Source: Prorocentrum cordatum (taxonomy: Eukaryota > Sar > Dinophyceae > Prorocentrales > Prorocentraceae). Taken from it: 42,504 nt of DNA. The stretch is taken from the NCBI GenBank assembly GCA_963575745.1, contig CAUYUJ010016707.1, positions 223,280-265,783 of the forward strand. Reading direction: 5' to 3'. This document shows positions 10,090 to 19,974 of the stretch, in pieces. Positions within the stretch are counted from its first letter, which is position 1, and every line of letters begins with the position of its first letter. Both the position numbers and the translations under genes were made by a program. A model generated the notes under the pieces. That model did not search any database and was not told the origin of the DNA. It saw only the letters and a program-made list of their open reading frames with translations.

Positions 10090-10230
10090 CCCCTTCCGAA
10101 GAATAACAGTCGTCATATTGACAAGCTTTCGGAGGTCCGCACGGGTTCCTGGATCGGCGTTGGCCGCCCGGGGTGGCGCCGCCAGCGCCGCCCGTGGCGC
10201 GCTTCTCGCGCCAGGCAGACCAGCCAGCAG
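10090..10230. mobile_element. Foldback family, degenerate copy
   Basis: CGGAGGTCCGCACGGGTTCC, then TGGATCGGCGTTGG, then GGCGCCGCCAGCGCCGCC follow the left arm and centre of the elements at 11480, 25346 and 41972. The right arm has been lost or has diverged. Confidence 0.65.
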
Positions 10231-10564
10231 AGTGCGCGCCAGGCGCATGCGTCTCTGTCGTGAGACGTTGGCGTGTAGCAGCCTCAACACGAGGACGAGG
10301 AGAAGGAGAAGGAAGAGGATGAGGAAGGAGGAGGAGTTGGCATCGTGGAATTTGAAATTCGCTGACACGCGCACCCGAGATAATGGGACCTTCGCATTGT
10401 CTGTTCCTGATGTCCATTCTTCTCTTTCGCTCCGCCTTGCAAGGACACCTCTGAGCGAGCGAACAGACAAAAGTGAACTGTTCTCCGATGGAAGAGGAAC
10501 ACGGTGGAGCAGCAGAAAGAGGACGAGGAAGTGGAGGACGAGAAGGATGAAGAGGAGGAAAGTG
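10231..10564. other. Intron 3 stretch, nothing recognised
   Basis: Mixed sequence with a short GAGGA-rich part at 10290-10335. Open on the plus strand for about 150 codons from 10118, but without recognisable similarity. Confidence 0.4.
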
Positions 10565-10992
10565 AATTTCAAGTAGGATGACGAGACTAAAATGGAGGAA
10601 GGAGGTGGGGGAGCAGGGGCAGGAGGAGGGGGATGGGTGGAATGAGGGATGGGGAGGAGGAGGAGGAGGAGGAGGAGGAGGAGGAGGAGGGAGGAGGAGG
10701 ACGACGAGGACGACGAGGAAGTGGAGGACTAGGAGGATGAAGAGGACGGAGGTGCATAAGGAGTAGGATGACGAGGAGAACGAGGAGGAAGGAGGTAGGG
10801 GAGCAGGGGCAGGAGGAAGGGGATGGGTGGAGGGAGGGATGGGGAGGAGGAGGAGGAGGAGGAGGAACACCACGAGGAGGAGGAGGAGGAGGAGGAGGAG
10901 GCGGAGGAGGGCGGAGGAGGAGAAGGAGGAGGAGGAAGAGGAGGAGGGGGAGGGGAGGGGGGAGGAGGAGGAGGAGGAGGAGAAGATGCGGA
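10565..10992. repeat. GGA tract with 189-bp tandem duplication
   Basis: GTAGGATGACGAG and the following GGAGGAAGGAGGTRGGGGAG segment occur at 10574 and again at 10763, 189 bases apart. Pure (GGA)n runs separate and follow them. Confidence 0.85.
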
Positions 10993-11152
10993 GAGGAGGA
11001 TGACGAGACACGCTTTCTAATCGGTGGCGCCGGCGGTCGCGGGCGCGGGGGGCGAGTCTGGCGGGGCGCGCCGCGGAGGAGAGCGGCCTCGGAGGAGAGC
11101 GGAGGGAGAGGCCCGACCGCCGAGAGGTGGCGGGCGAAGGGCGCGCAGGCGG
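10993..11152. other. GC-rich spacer between GGA and TCC tracts
   Basis: Sits between opposite purine and pyrimidine tracts. It would form the loop if the two tracts paired in RNA. Confidence 0.4.
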
Positions 11153-11270
11153 CCTCCTCCTCCTACTCACTCCTCCTCCTCCTCCTCCCTTCGTCCTCCT
11201 CCTCCTCCCCCCCTCCTCCCCCCTCCTCCTCCCCCCTCCTCCCCCCTCCTCCTCCCCCGTGCGCCCTCGG
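11153..11270. repeat. TCC tract
   Basis: (CTCCTC)n and CCCCCTCCT repeats, complementary to the GGA tract at 10640-10990. Confidence 0.9.
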
Positions 11271-11479
11271 CGCTCGGGCGGCGCCCCGGCTCTCGCCCTC
11301 GGCCTCTGGCCCGAGGCGAGCTGCCTCCAGGCCCGCGCGGCGGCCGCGAAGGGCACTGCGGGCGGCGCGCAGCAGGTCGAGGGGGAACGAAGAAGGGCAG
11401 CCGAGACGCTAGAAGAAGGACCGCTGTGGGCTCAGGAGGGGCCCGGGTGTTCGGGCCGCTCCCGGGAGTGCTGTCGTCC

Positions 11480-11677
11480 AGGGAGCGAAGAATGACACAA
11501 ACATAACAACTCGGAAGTCTGCGCGGATTTCCTGGACCGCCTGCGCTGGACCCCCTGGCGGCGCCTCGGGCGCCGTCCCTGGCGCGCTCCGCGCGCCAGG
11601 GAGGGTGGTCCAGCGCCGATCCGAGGAATCCGCACGGACCTCCGAGTTGTCATGTTTATGTCATTCTTCGTTCCCCT
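11480..11677. mobile_element. Foldback element, copy 1
   Basis: Arms of about 70 bases. The left begins GGGAGCGAAGAATGACAC. The right, complemented, begins GGGGAACGAAGAATGACAT. Both continue through AACAACTCGGA and CGGATTTCC to GCGCTGGACC. The centre is CCTGGCGGCGCC and GGCGCGCTCCGCGCGCC. It has no coding capacity. Confidence 0.9.
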
Positions 11678-12009
11678 CAATTAGAGGAGCACGTGGACCT
11701 TGCCGTCGAAGTTGCAGACGGACAGCGAGGCACGTTTGCATCGTCCTGTGCCAGAAGCGTGAGTCGCCTGGTAGGACTTCGCGGAGTGGGTGGAAGGTGG
11801 GCCAGACGAGAGTCCAGGCTGCAGCAAGCATGCCATAGGCCGCGTGCAGCCACGTCTTGCCGAACAACATGCGCAGGAGTGTAGGACGACGAAACACAAA
11901 CACAAATACATGTGTTCCTCCAACGCGTTAAGGAGTCCAGTCAGCGGTTGCCAAGATCGAGCGGGGACGCGGGCGATCCAATTAAGTTCCAGACATCCGT
12001 GCAGACGCG
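11678..12009. other. Intron 3 stretch, nothing recognised
   Basis: Mixed, less GC-extreme sequence between the foldback element and the CA repeats. Confidence 0.4.
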
Positions 12010-12250
12010 CGCAGACACACACACACACACACACACACAGAAACAAACAGCCACACACACACACACACACGGTCACACACACACGCACACGCTCTCTTTG
12101 GCGGCGCTGTCTGGGTCGCACACACACACACACACACACGCACTCCTTCATTTTCTGTCTTACATGTCACACACGCACACGCACACACCTTTTTTTGTTT
12201 TCTCTCTCTCTCTCTCTCTCTCTTCCAGTCGCACACACACACACGCGAAC
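12010..12250. repeat. (CA)n and (CT)n microsatellites near exon 4
   Basis: Several (AC)n blocks, then a T-rich and (CT)n run ending TTCCAG at about 12228. That end resembles a strong acceptor some 80 bases before the proposed exon 4 start, but no family-like peptide follows it directly. Confidence 0.9.
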
Positions 12251-12308
12251 AAAACAACGACGAGCACGACGTCGTCGCCGTTCTCGTCCGCGCCGCCCCC
12301 GCGCCGAG

Positions 12309-12386
12309 GACCTGCTGGCCGCCGGGCCGCAGCGCGGCCCGGCCGCGGGCCGCCAGGTGTGCCACTACCTGCGCGGCCGGCCCGAG
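12309..12386 (+). CDS. MO25: MO25-like gene, exon 4
   Basis: Twenty-six codons start DLLAAGPQRG and end RQVCHYLRGRPE, all with high G/C third positions. It fills the MO25 region from R-K-D-[VL] to V-E-Y-[IL], with CHYL standing for V-E-Y-I. When it is followed by exon 5, the tail CHYLRGRPE plus VADLLLRG is gap-free against the family. The acceptor is CCGAG|GAC and the proposed donor is GAG|GCGGCG (GC, phase 0). A textbook-looking CAG|GTGTGC lies inside the exon at 12357. Using it would remove the V-E-Y-I equivalent and leave about ten residues missing, so it was not preferred. Sequence conservation here is the weakest of the inner exons. Confidence 0.62.
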
Positions 12387-12514
12387 GCGGCGCCCGCTCG
12401 CCGCCTGCACGGGGGCCTGGGCCCTGGCGCTCCGAGGGCCGAGGCTGCGGGTCCTCGGGCTCCGAGGGTCGAGCAAGGGGGGGAAGGAGTCGGCGGCGAG
12501 CGAGGGGGGGAAGC

Positions 12515-12835
12515 GAGGAGGCGGAGGAGGCGGAGGAGGCGGAGGCGGAGGAGCAGGAGGAGGAGGAGGAGGAGGAGGAGGAGCAGGAGGAGGAGGAGGA
12601 AGGAGGAGGAGGAGGAGGAACAGGTGATGGAGGAGTAGGAGGAGGAACAGGTGGAGGAGCAGGAGGAGGAGGAGGAGGAGGAGGAATAGGAGGAGGAGGA
12701 ATAGGAGGAGGGAGGAGGAGGAGGAGGAGGAGGAGGAGGAGGGAGGAGGAGGAGGAGGAGGAGGAGGAGGAGGAGGAGGAGGAGGAGTGAGGAGGAGGAG
12801 TGAGTAGGAGGATGGGGGGGAGGAGTAGGAGGGAG
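12515..12835. repeat. GGA tract after exon 4
   Basis: About 320 bases of (GGA)n beginning roughly 130 bases past the exon 4 donor. Confidence 0.95.
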
Positions 12836-13075
12836 GGGAGCGAGAAGGAGAAGGCCTTCTCCGAAGGCGGCGGAGCTCCCCAGAAGGCCTCGCGCCTGCG
12901 GAGAGGCTTTTTGTGCCTCTTTGGGGAGGGCCCAGAAAACGCCTCGGCAGGCCGGGGGACTTCCGAGCCTGCTGAGGAGGCATTCTCCTATTCATTTCCC
13001 CACCCCTCGCTCGCCGTTTGAGGCCCCCCTGAGTCCACAGAGTGCCTCCAGCAGCAGTTAGCGCAGTGGAAGGCA

Positions 13076-13120
<45 letters not shown>

Positions 13121-13827
13121 GGAGCAGGGGGAGCAGGGGGGTAGGGGCGGGGCCTCCCTCGTGCGAGTGCGCGGCCTCCTGCCGTCGCTCTGGAGAGGGC
13201 AGGGCGAGGCAAAGTCGGAACTCCCCCCTTCCCCTCCCCCCCCCCAGGTAGTATGGGTTAGGTATGGGTGTGGTCGGGTGGGGTGCTGCTACACCTTGGC
13301 GCCCGTGCTGCTAGATACCGCGTGTTTCCGCCAGCAGCTAGTGAGTGCCGCACTAAGCTGACCGTCTCTTCGTCGAATCAGAGCGCGATCCAAAACATCC
13401 CCTGGTTTGCCTATGGTGGGTATTGTTTGTCTGATCCTCACCCCCATCCCCATCCCCATCCAGCTCTCCAGTATCCTGGCACCCCAGTTGGGGAGTCACA
13501 CCTCATCACCCGAAGGGAACAGCCTACATACATAAATTTATATTTATACATGTATATATATATATAGACATACAGGGGTCAATCGGCCAATGGGGCCCAG
13601 GCCACGTTCACGGGGATAGGGGTCAGTTAAACGATGCCCACATGGCAGGTCAGCTCGTGTGGCGTTCCGGGTCTGTCTGGCGATCTCCCGACTCGCACCA
13701 GTTTCGGAGCCGTGTGGCGTCGAGGTCTGGGGGCTACAGTTTCTGCCGCGTCCGGGGCTCTCTCTGGGCGTCCTCGGGGCGGGCTGGGGTGGCGTGCGGC
13801 CACCTGGTGGACGACCCTGGCACCAGG
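12836..13827. repeat. Segment partly duplicated after exon 5
   Basis: GGACTTCCGAGCCTGCTGAG (12958), CACCCCAGTTGGGG (about 13480) and AATCGGCCAATGGGGCC (13581), with TCAGTTAAACGATGC after it, reappear in the same order at 16110-16400. 13079-13119 is a (CAG)14-type run. Short AT-rich (TATA)n at 13540-13566. Confidence 0.75.
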
Positions 13828-13972
13828 AGGACGGGGAGGACGGGGAGGAGGAGGAGGAGGAGGAGGAGGAGGAGGAGGAGGAGGAGGAGGAGGAGGAGGT
13901 GGAGGTGGAGGACGAGGAGGAGGAGGAGGAGGAGGAGGAGGAGGAAGTGAAGGAGGTGGAGGAGGTTCAAGA
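13828..13972. repeat. GGA tract
   Basis: (GGA)n with some GGT. Gives false glutamate or glycine runs. Confidence 0.92.
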
Positions 13973-14577
13973 GTTCTCGCCAGAATTTGGCCCTCGATTC
14001 CGGCATCCGTGACAGTCGAACGTATATCCAGGATGGCAAGCGGGTCAGGGTGGACTATGGATGGGGAGATCGGGAACATATTTTGATCAGGCGCAGGCCA
14101 GGGAACCAACGGGGCGTAATCCCCCCTGATCCTTCCGACGAAGACCTCCCAGTCGTTGCCCCCTGGCACCACTGGGCGCGGAATGTGCGCCCCAGGTGCC
14201 TGCTCCTGGTCGAACCGTCACGCGAGCGCCAGGAGAGGCACTGCAGACGCCGGGGCGAAGTTCGAGCTTCGCCACTTCTGGGCGACCGTCTTCACCGGGT
14301 CCGTCTTCGCCCGGACCTTCCCCGGCGTGACCAGAAAACTTGGTCTTCGGAGCTCAAGAGTCGGGGGCAACGATAGGGGGGGATCGGCATAGGGGGGGAC
14401 GCATCGACCCCAATCGCCCATTGATCGCCGATGGGGGCCCGATAGCCGTAACGTGCCCAGGAAGGTGCGGGCTCACTATAAGAGGTCTATCGCCGATCTA
14501 TCGTTGATGTATCGCCGATTCTGGGTCAAAGCATCCCCCGTATCGTTGCCCCGTATCGTTGCCCCTCATCAAGAGAC
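13973..14577. other. Intron 4 stretch
   Basis: No gene recognised. 14370-14570 holds short scattered repeats of CGATCTATCG, TATCGCCGAT and CCCGTATCGTTGCCC. Confidence 0.45.
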
Positions 14578-14752
14578 GGGGCTCAATGCAAACGGGGGTC
14601 AGTGAGAGCGCCGGATCTTGCAGGATCCGGCACTGCCAGGGCTGCCTTGACCCGGGTTTGGGTGCAGAATTCTGCAGGACTTTGCAGTAGTTTGCAGGAT
14701 CTTGCCAAGCCCTATTGACTTGGGTTTGGATTGACCCAGGTCAGTAGATTCC
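14578..14752. repeat. TGCAGGATC repeat, copy 1
   Basis: CTTGCAGGATCCGG, TTGACCCGGGTTTGGGTGCA and TTTGCAGGATCTTGC match the array at 32128-32320. Both start with CGGGGGTCAGYVAGAGCGCC. Confidence 0.8.
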
Positions 14753-15123
14753 CGAGGTCCTCCCTTCGCCAGAGTGACTGTTCGTGCGGGTTCAGAAGGG
14801 GTCCCCCCCATCATCGGCTTGCGCGCTTGGAGTTGGCCTCCCCGCGGCCCCTTCATGCCGCGCACCAGAGGCCACTCGTGCCCAGGGCCGCTCTTGCGTG
14901 TGGTGTACTCCTGGCCGGAGCTCTCCAGGGCTGCTCCCCTTCGGAAGGGTGTGGGGAGGGCGGGGCGGGCGCGAGGCCGGCGCCTGCTCGACGGAGGCCC
15001 GCGCGCCGCGCAACTGCAGCTCCTGGAGCACATGGCGAGGGCGGCGGCGGCGGCCACCTCGGCGGCGGCGCAGGAGAGGGAGGAGGACCAGGCGGACGAC
15101 GAGGCGCGGGCGATTTCCTGGGA
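14753..15123. repeat. Dispersed repeat 2, copy 3, and GC-rich flank
   Basis: 14805-14905 carries CTTGCGCGCTTGGAGTTGG, CGCGCACCAGAGGCCAC and TGCCCAGGGC, as at 9297-9400. The following 14950-15110 is open and alanine-rich but was not recognised. Confidence 0.6.
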
Positions 15124-15168
15124 CAGGAGGCGGAGGAGCCGAAGGAGGAGGAGGAGGAGGAGGAGGAG

Positions 15169-15199
<31 letters not shown>

Positions 15200-15335
15200 A
15201 GGAGGAGGAGGAGGAGGAGGAGAGGGAGGAGGAGGCGGAGGAGGGGGAGGAGGAGGAGGAGGAGGAGGAGAAGGAGGAGGAGGAGGAGGCAGAGGCAGAG
15301 GCAGATGCGGAGGAGGAGCAAGGACGAGGCGGAGG
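15124..15335. repeat. GGA tract before exon 5
   Basis: About 200 bases of (GGA)n with GGC and GGT variants, ending some 260 bases upstream of exon 5. Confidence 0.93.
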
Positions 15336-15594
15336 ACGAGGAAGGACGCGGAGGGCGATGAGCTAGGCGGCCCGAGGCGCGGCCAGCCTGCGCCGCCGCC
15401 GAGGTGACGCGAGCGGGCCTCGCCCGCCCTCTGCCAGACGGGGTGGGTCGACGCCCCCCGGCAACACAGGCTGCAGCAGGAGGCTGCTGTCCTCCTGGTG
15501 CCACCTTCCCGGTGGCGCTAACCACCTCTCCCAGGCAACAAGCGCCAGGAGAGACGAGGAGGGCGACGAGGAGGACACTGCGCGCCCGCACAAG

Positions 15595-15684
15595 GTGGCC
15601 GACCTGCTGCTGCGCGGCTGCCGCAGCGGCGAGCTGGCCTTCCTCTGCGGGGGGCTGCTGTGCGCGTGCGCGCGCGACGCGGCG
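15595..15684 (+). CDS. MO25: MO25-like gene, exon 5
   Basis: Thirty codons. VADLLLRGCRSGELAFLCGG plus LLCACARDAA matches the MO25 block L-L-K-G-Y-x-x-x-E-I-A-L-x-C-G-x-M-L-R-E-C-I-R. Identities include LL, G, S, E, A, C-G, L, C and R, with no gaps. This is one of the most conserved stretches of the family, and one of the two clearest matches in the window. The acceptor is CAAG|GTG. The donor is read as GCG|GTGGCG, because the next residues expected (L-A-K...) are supplied by exon 6. GC donors a few codons earlier are possible. The frame stays open downstream into AALLLEERRI, which could be read as exon but would duplicate exon 6. Confidence 0.9.
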
Positions 15685-15842
15685 GTGGCGGCGCTGCTCC
15701 TCGAGGAGCGGCGGATTGCCGCGGGGAGGACGGGGGCGAGGGGGAGGACCACGGCGAGGAGAACCTCCTCCTCTTCCTCTGGGGAGGGCCTCCCTTCGAG
15801 CAGGACGAGGAGGACGTCTCTCCTCGACGAGGACTCGATGGA

Positions 15843-16088
15843 TGAGGAGGGGGGGAGGAGGAGGAAGAGGAGGAGGAGGAGCATGAGGAGGAGGAGGAGG
15901 AGGAGGATCTCCTGCTGCCTCTCCCACTCCTCTTCCCTCTTATCCTTCACCTCCTCCTCCTCCTCCTCCTCCTCCCTCTCCCCCTCTGTCTCCTACTCCT
16001 CCTCCGCCGGTGGAGCAGCCTCCCCAACCCTCCTCTTCCTCCTCCTCCTCCTCCTCCTCCTCCTCCTTCTCTTCCTCCTCTTCCTTTC
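15843..16088. repeat. GGA tract followed by TCC tract
   Basis: GGA repeats (15843-15908) are followed after about 40 bases by TCC/CTC repeats (15945-16085). The two are complementary and could fold back on each other just after exon 5. Confidence 0.9.
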
Positions 16089-16410
16089 GAGGATAACGAC
16101 GAGGATGTCTCGAAAGCTTGGAGAACTTCTCGGAAGGGCGGAGGACTTCGAGCCTTCTGAGACGGCCCGCCCCTTCTCACTCCCCCCCCCCCCGCTCGCC
16201 GCCAATCGGTATCATTTAGGCGACCCCTACCCCATTCCCATCCCGAGCTCGACGACCTCAGCACCCCAGTTGGGATATAGGATATACCCCTCGAAGCTCG
16301 AAGGAAGCAGCCTATATCCCCATCTATGAGGGTAAATCGGCCAATGGGGCCATGGCCACGCCGGTGGGGAGAATGGTCAGTGAAACGATGCTCAGGGATG
16401 GGGCGAGACT
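16089..16410. repeat. Second copy of the post-exon-4 segment
   Basis: Same ordered landmarks as 12930-13640: GGACTTCGAGCCTTCTGAG, CACCCCAGTTGGG, AATCGGCCAATGGGGCC and CAGTGAAACGATGC. This copy is shorter. Confidence 0.75.
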
Positions 16411-16988
16411 GCCAGGGCGCCCGCGGCCAGGCAGCAAAAAGCACACTCGCGGACGTTCAGGAGACAAGCCACCTGCCCATCTCCTCCCCGTCAAACTCGA
16501 CTCCCCTGAGAACCCAGCATGGTGGTGAACGGGAGCGAGTGGGCGAGGGCACTGCGCGAGCGCCTCTATCCCAGCGCCTCGTCACTCGCACCGCTCTTCC
16601 TCCTCCTACCTCTCCCCTCGCCTCTCCTGGCTCCCGGCGTGGCGCCGCAGAATTTGGCGGTTGAGCTCGTATGGTTATGCCTTCTTTGGTCCCCGAGTCC
16701 AGGGCCATTGCTTGTTTTCTGGTTCATGGCTTAGGTCCCCGGCTCATGTGCCACATTCCTCCTCCTGCTCCTCGACCGCTTGCCCAGGCAATAATCGTCA
16801 CGGGTAGTTCCTTATGCCAGAGTCTCTCTATCTACTGAATTTGTCTGCCCAGGCCGGCGCTCACAGCAGGCAGCAACATTTTCTCGGCAGCACCATGTCA
16901 TTGGATCGCCGCGGTTTCGTCCTCCTCGTTCTCCTTCTTTTCCCTCTCCCTCTCCTCATGCACGGTCTCCCCATGCACGGAAATATTC
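16411..16988. other. Intron 5 stretch, nothing recognised
   Basis: Mixed sequence. ACAATAATCGTCACGGGTAG at 16789 resembles the start of the tandem unit that follows. Confidence 0.45.
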
Positions 16989-17265
16989 GGACAATAATTG
17001 TCAAGGGTAGTTGTTGGTGCCATGTTGTTGCCTCCCAATTTAAGATCTTCTGCGCGAGTTTGCATATTGCAGGTCGGCTCTGCGCGAGGTTCCCTTGCCA
17101 GTATGTGACGCTCGGCTCTGCCGGATACTCGGACAATAATTGTCAAGGGTAGTTATTGGTGCCATGCTGTTGCCTCCCAATTTAAGATCTTTGCGCGAGT
17201 TTGCATATTGCAGGTCGGCTTGGCGCGAGGTTCCCTTGCCAGTATGTGACGCTCGGCTCTGCCGG
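16989..17265. repeat. 142-bp tandem duplication
   Basis: Two copies begin GGACAATAATTGTCAAGGGT at 16989 and 17131 and run to GTGACGCTCGGCTCTGCCGG with few differences. Confidence 0.93.
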
Positions 17266-17945
17266 TATGACGTTCTTCAAGGCTACGGGTTAGCGGCAAT
17301 CACTTCAAACATGGGCCAGGTTGGATTTAGATTTGACATCCGTATAGAGGGTGCGTGGGGAGGCGGCAGGGCACAGTCTCCCGTGATGATGTCCCTCTTT
17401 GGGAACGTGTTTACATCTTTGTTCGCGGCGCATTGCGTCTCGCGTTTGTCGCTAGAAGCGGTGAAACACTATTTGGAAAGCCCATTTGGAACGACCATTT
17501 TCAACGGCGATGTGAAGATGATACCCAGTGCTTGGTCGATGCCCCTTGCCGATGTGTATCGCTCGGTCAGAGAGAAGGAGGGAAGAGGCTCCGCCGCAGA
17601 AGCCGGGAGGAGGGGGTTGAGGAGGAAGAAGAGGAGGGAAGGGCGCCCGCTGCCCAAGGCAGGAAGAGGCCAGGGAGGCAGGAGAACGAGCGCCCGCTGC
17701 CCTAGGCAGACGGGCGGCAAGGAAGGAAACAAGAGTTGCTGCACAAGACAGGAGCGGCAAGGAAGGGACTGCACCTGATGCAGAAGACAGAAGGGGCGAC
17801 GCTTACTACTACCACAGCTGGGTCATCCCGACGGCCCTGTAGTTCCTCCGTTCCCCCGCATGAAGGTTTGCGGCAATCATTTCAAACATGGGCCAGCTTC
17901 AATCTGACATCAGGATGGAGGTGCGTTGGGAGGTGGCAGGGGGTC
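17266..17945 (+). other. Unassigned open frame with a small dispersed repeat
   Basis: The plus frame starting at 17140 is open to 17778. It includes a stretch of ordinary composition around VMMSLFGNVFTSLFAAHC and SLEAVKHYLESPFG (about 17380-17500), then a lysine/arginine-rich end. It was not recognised. CGGCAATCA-TTCAAACATGGGCCAG occurs at 17295 and again at 17867. It may be an element remnant, an alternative exon or chance. Confidence 0.25.
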
Positions 17946-18690
17946 ATAAGGGCTGGAGGAGTGCTTGGGCTTGACCAAGTAAACTACGCGCCAAGCACCA
18001 CAAACAGGCCAAAACCAACGTGGAAACGAACCAGGCGACTTCTGCGATAGAGCCTAGAAGCACTCGAGAGTGCGCCCGACGTTGCATTTTACGTTGGGTG
18101 GAGCTCCCGATCTCCCCTTGCTTTGGCCCCTCGCCGCATTTGTCAAGCTTCCGAGCCCTCCTCCTGTTGTTTCTCGTTCTTCGTTTCTCATATAGGTTCT
18201 CTTCCCCTCTTCCGCTACAACGGGGTAGTTTGTTAGTCGCCAGCCACGTGACACGTGACACGGCGAAAGCAAAATAGAGTTATTCACAACGACCCCAAGC
18301 GCACCCAACTTCTACAGGTTCCTGACAGCCACGAAATGGTATCATGTAGCTTCTATCATTATTTTGTGTACCTATCTCCTCCTGGGCCAGCATCTAAACA
18401 TTTTTCGAGTTCTCGTCCAGACTCCCGCAGTATTGCCCGTGGGGCTTCTAGATTTGCCACTCATGTGCTTCTACACGAAAGGTCCGTGCCGAATGCGCTC
18501 GACTAGACCGTAGGCGCATGCGAAGCTTGCGCCCGCCACCTTTTTGAGCACCCCTCTTCGGCCTCCTCCTGGGCCTTCCCGCAGCCTCTCCTCAGGCGCC
18601 TTGCTACGCTTCAAGGTCTCCAGGCTCTCTTGCTGCCCCGCGGCGGCCAGGGAGGCACGGCCGAGAGCGGATGGGCGAGGGCCACTAAAA
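17946..18690. other. Intron 5 stretch, nothing recognised
   Basis: Mixed sequence of lower GC, no gene or clear repeat. Confidence 0.4.
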
Positions 18691-18853
18691 TTAAGTCGGG
18701 CGTGTCCCTCTACAGGAAGAGTATTCAAAAACAGTCAAAATATAGTCAGGGGGCGATGTTTATTGCATTTGTTTAATTATTTTTGTGTATGTGTTAACAC
18801 GCGTTTTCATTTGTTGCCCAAAATCCGCCTGTAGGAGGACCCGTCCCACCTAA
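18691..18853. mobile_element. TIR element family 1, copy c
   Basis: Begins TTAAGTCGGGCGTGTCCCTC, ends CCGTCCCACCTAA, with CAGGGGGCGATG inside. Flanking CACTAAAA (18683-18690) and CACTAGAA (18854-18861) match at 7 of 8 bases, supporting an 8-bp target duplication. Confidence 0.9.
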
Positions 18854-19344
18854 CACTAGAAACACCGGAACTCCCAGCAAGCATCCTGAGCGAATCGCTC
18901 CACGGCAGTTTTGCGAAGGCATTGCGTCCGGTGCCGCCGACCCTGAAGGCGGGACTTCCCCTGGGGTCCCCGCTGGCGACGACGACGACGATGACGACAG
19001 CGTTTTCCACACGCCGAAGGGAGCTTCCGGAAAGCATTCTGAGCTAATCGCAACACGGCACTATTGCGAAGGTTTGCCTTCCCCAGCCTCAGGGCCCACG
19101 CCCAGGCTCGTCTTGGCCCCGGAATTGCGAGGTCAAGCCATCTGCGACGGTCAGGGCGCCCGTGGGAGGCCCGGAACAGGAATCTCTATAGTTGCCGTTT
19201 GCCGCTTGGGGCAAGCATTAGGTCGGGCCTGGAGGAGTATTCAAAAATAGTAATATTCCGACGGAAGGACCCCACATGATCATCTGTTTAGTTTGCCCTT
19301 ATCCGTTTTGTCCTGGCCATGGCAAACACGCTCCTCTCGCCCCC
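18854..19344. other. Intron 5 stretch with truncated TIR copy d
   Basis: 19218-19259 holds TTAGGTCGGGC joined directly to GAGTATTCAAAAATAGTA, the left end of family 1 without its right half. The word GAGCGAATCGC-CACGGCA with a GCGAAGG follow-up recurs at 18889 and 19041. Confidence 0.55.
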
Positions 19345-19870
19345 CCTCTGCCCTGAGACAAGGGGTTATTCCCCTGCCCCCGATTCGGCCGAGGGTGAGT
19401 TACCACCCCCGGCCCGGACGCAAAAGGGTTTCCCCCGTGCGCCCGATTCAGCCGACGATGGGTTACCACCGCCAGCCAGGAGACAAGGGGTTACCCCTGC
19501 CCCCGATTCGGCCGACGATGGGTTACCACCGCCAGCCCGGAGACAAGAGGTTACCTTTGCTCCCGATTCGGCCGAGGATGGGTTATCACCGCCAGCCCGG
19601 AGACAAGGGGTTACCCCTGCCCCCGATTCGGCCGACGATGGGTTACCACCGCCAGCCCGCAGACAAAGGGTTACCCCTGCCCCCGATTCGGTTGAGGATG
19701 GGTCACCACCCCCAAGCCCGGACGCAAAGGGCTACCCCTGCGCCCGATTCGGCCGCCGATGGGTTACCACCGGCGGCCCGGAGACAAGGGGTTACCCCTG
19801 CCCCCGATTCGGCCGAAGACGGGTTACCAGCCCCGGCCCGGACACAAGGGGCTACCCCTGCGCCCGGCCG
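19345..19870. repeat. 60-bp minisatellite, about 9 copies
   Basis: The unit contains GGGGTTACCCCTGCCCCCGA, TTCGGCCGACGATGGGTTAC and CACCGCCAGCCCGGAGACAA. Copies repeat exactly every 60 bases. GGGGTTACCCC in each is a palindrome. A 203-codon frame (APDSADDGLPPPARRQG-type) follows from the repeat. Confidence 0.95.
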
Positions 19871-19974
19871 CTGTCTCGTCGCCGTCGTCGTCAGCACCTC
19901 AGTCGCCCTTATGGGCACGCAGGCCCATGACAACAACAATTTTGCCGACGACCAGCTCAGACGAGGCTACCCGC

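Noticed and set aside
9563-11356. A 597-codon minus-strand frame
   Set aside because: It runs through two TCC/GGA tracts and a foldback copy. Its serine/proline runs are repeat by-products.
12190-12230. (CT)n-TTCCAG as the exon 4 acceptor
   Set aside because: A strong-looking acceptor, but the sequence after it is a CA repeat with no family-like peptide before 12309.
12357-12362. CAG|GTGTGC as the exon 4 donor
   Set aside because: It looks canonical but removes the CHYL segment that matches V-E-Y-I and leaves a gap before exon 5. Kept as an alternative only.
12680-12790. Glutamate-rich acidic tail-like coding in GGA tracts
   Set aside because: The same composition arises at every GGA tract in the window, with glycine and arginine in the other frames.
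14950-15120. Alanine-rich open stretch ending before the GGA tract, upstream of exon 5
   Set aside because: No match to any MO25 position, and exons 4 and 5 already join without a gap.
15685-15717. Continuation of exon 5 into VAALLLEERRI
   Set aside because: It can be aligned to L-A-K-x-I-L, but exon 6 supplies the same residues with a better following Y-[LV]-[DE]. Both cannot be right unless they are alternative exons.
19319-19930. 203-codon APDSADDGLPPPARRQG-type repeat protein
   Set aside because: The 60-base period keeps frame automatically. The flanks have no start context or similarity, and it lies inside intron 5.
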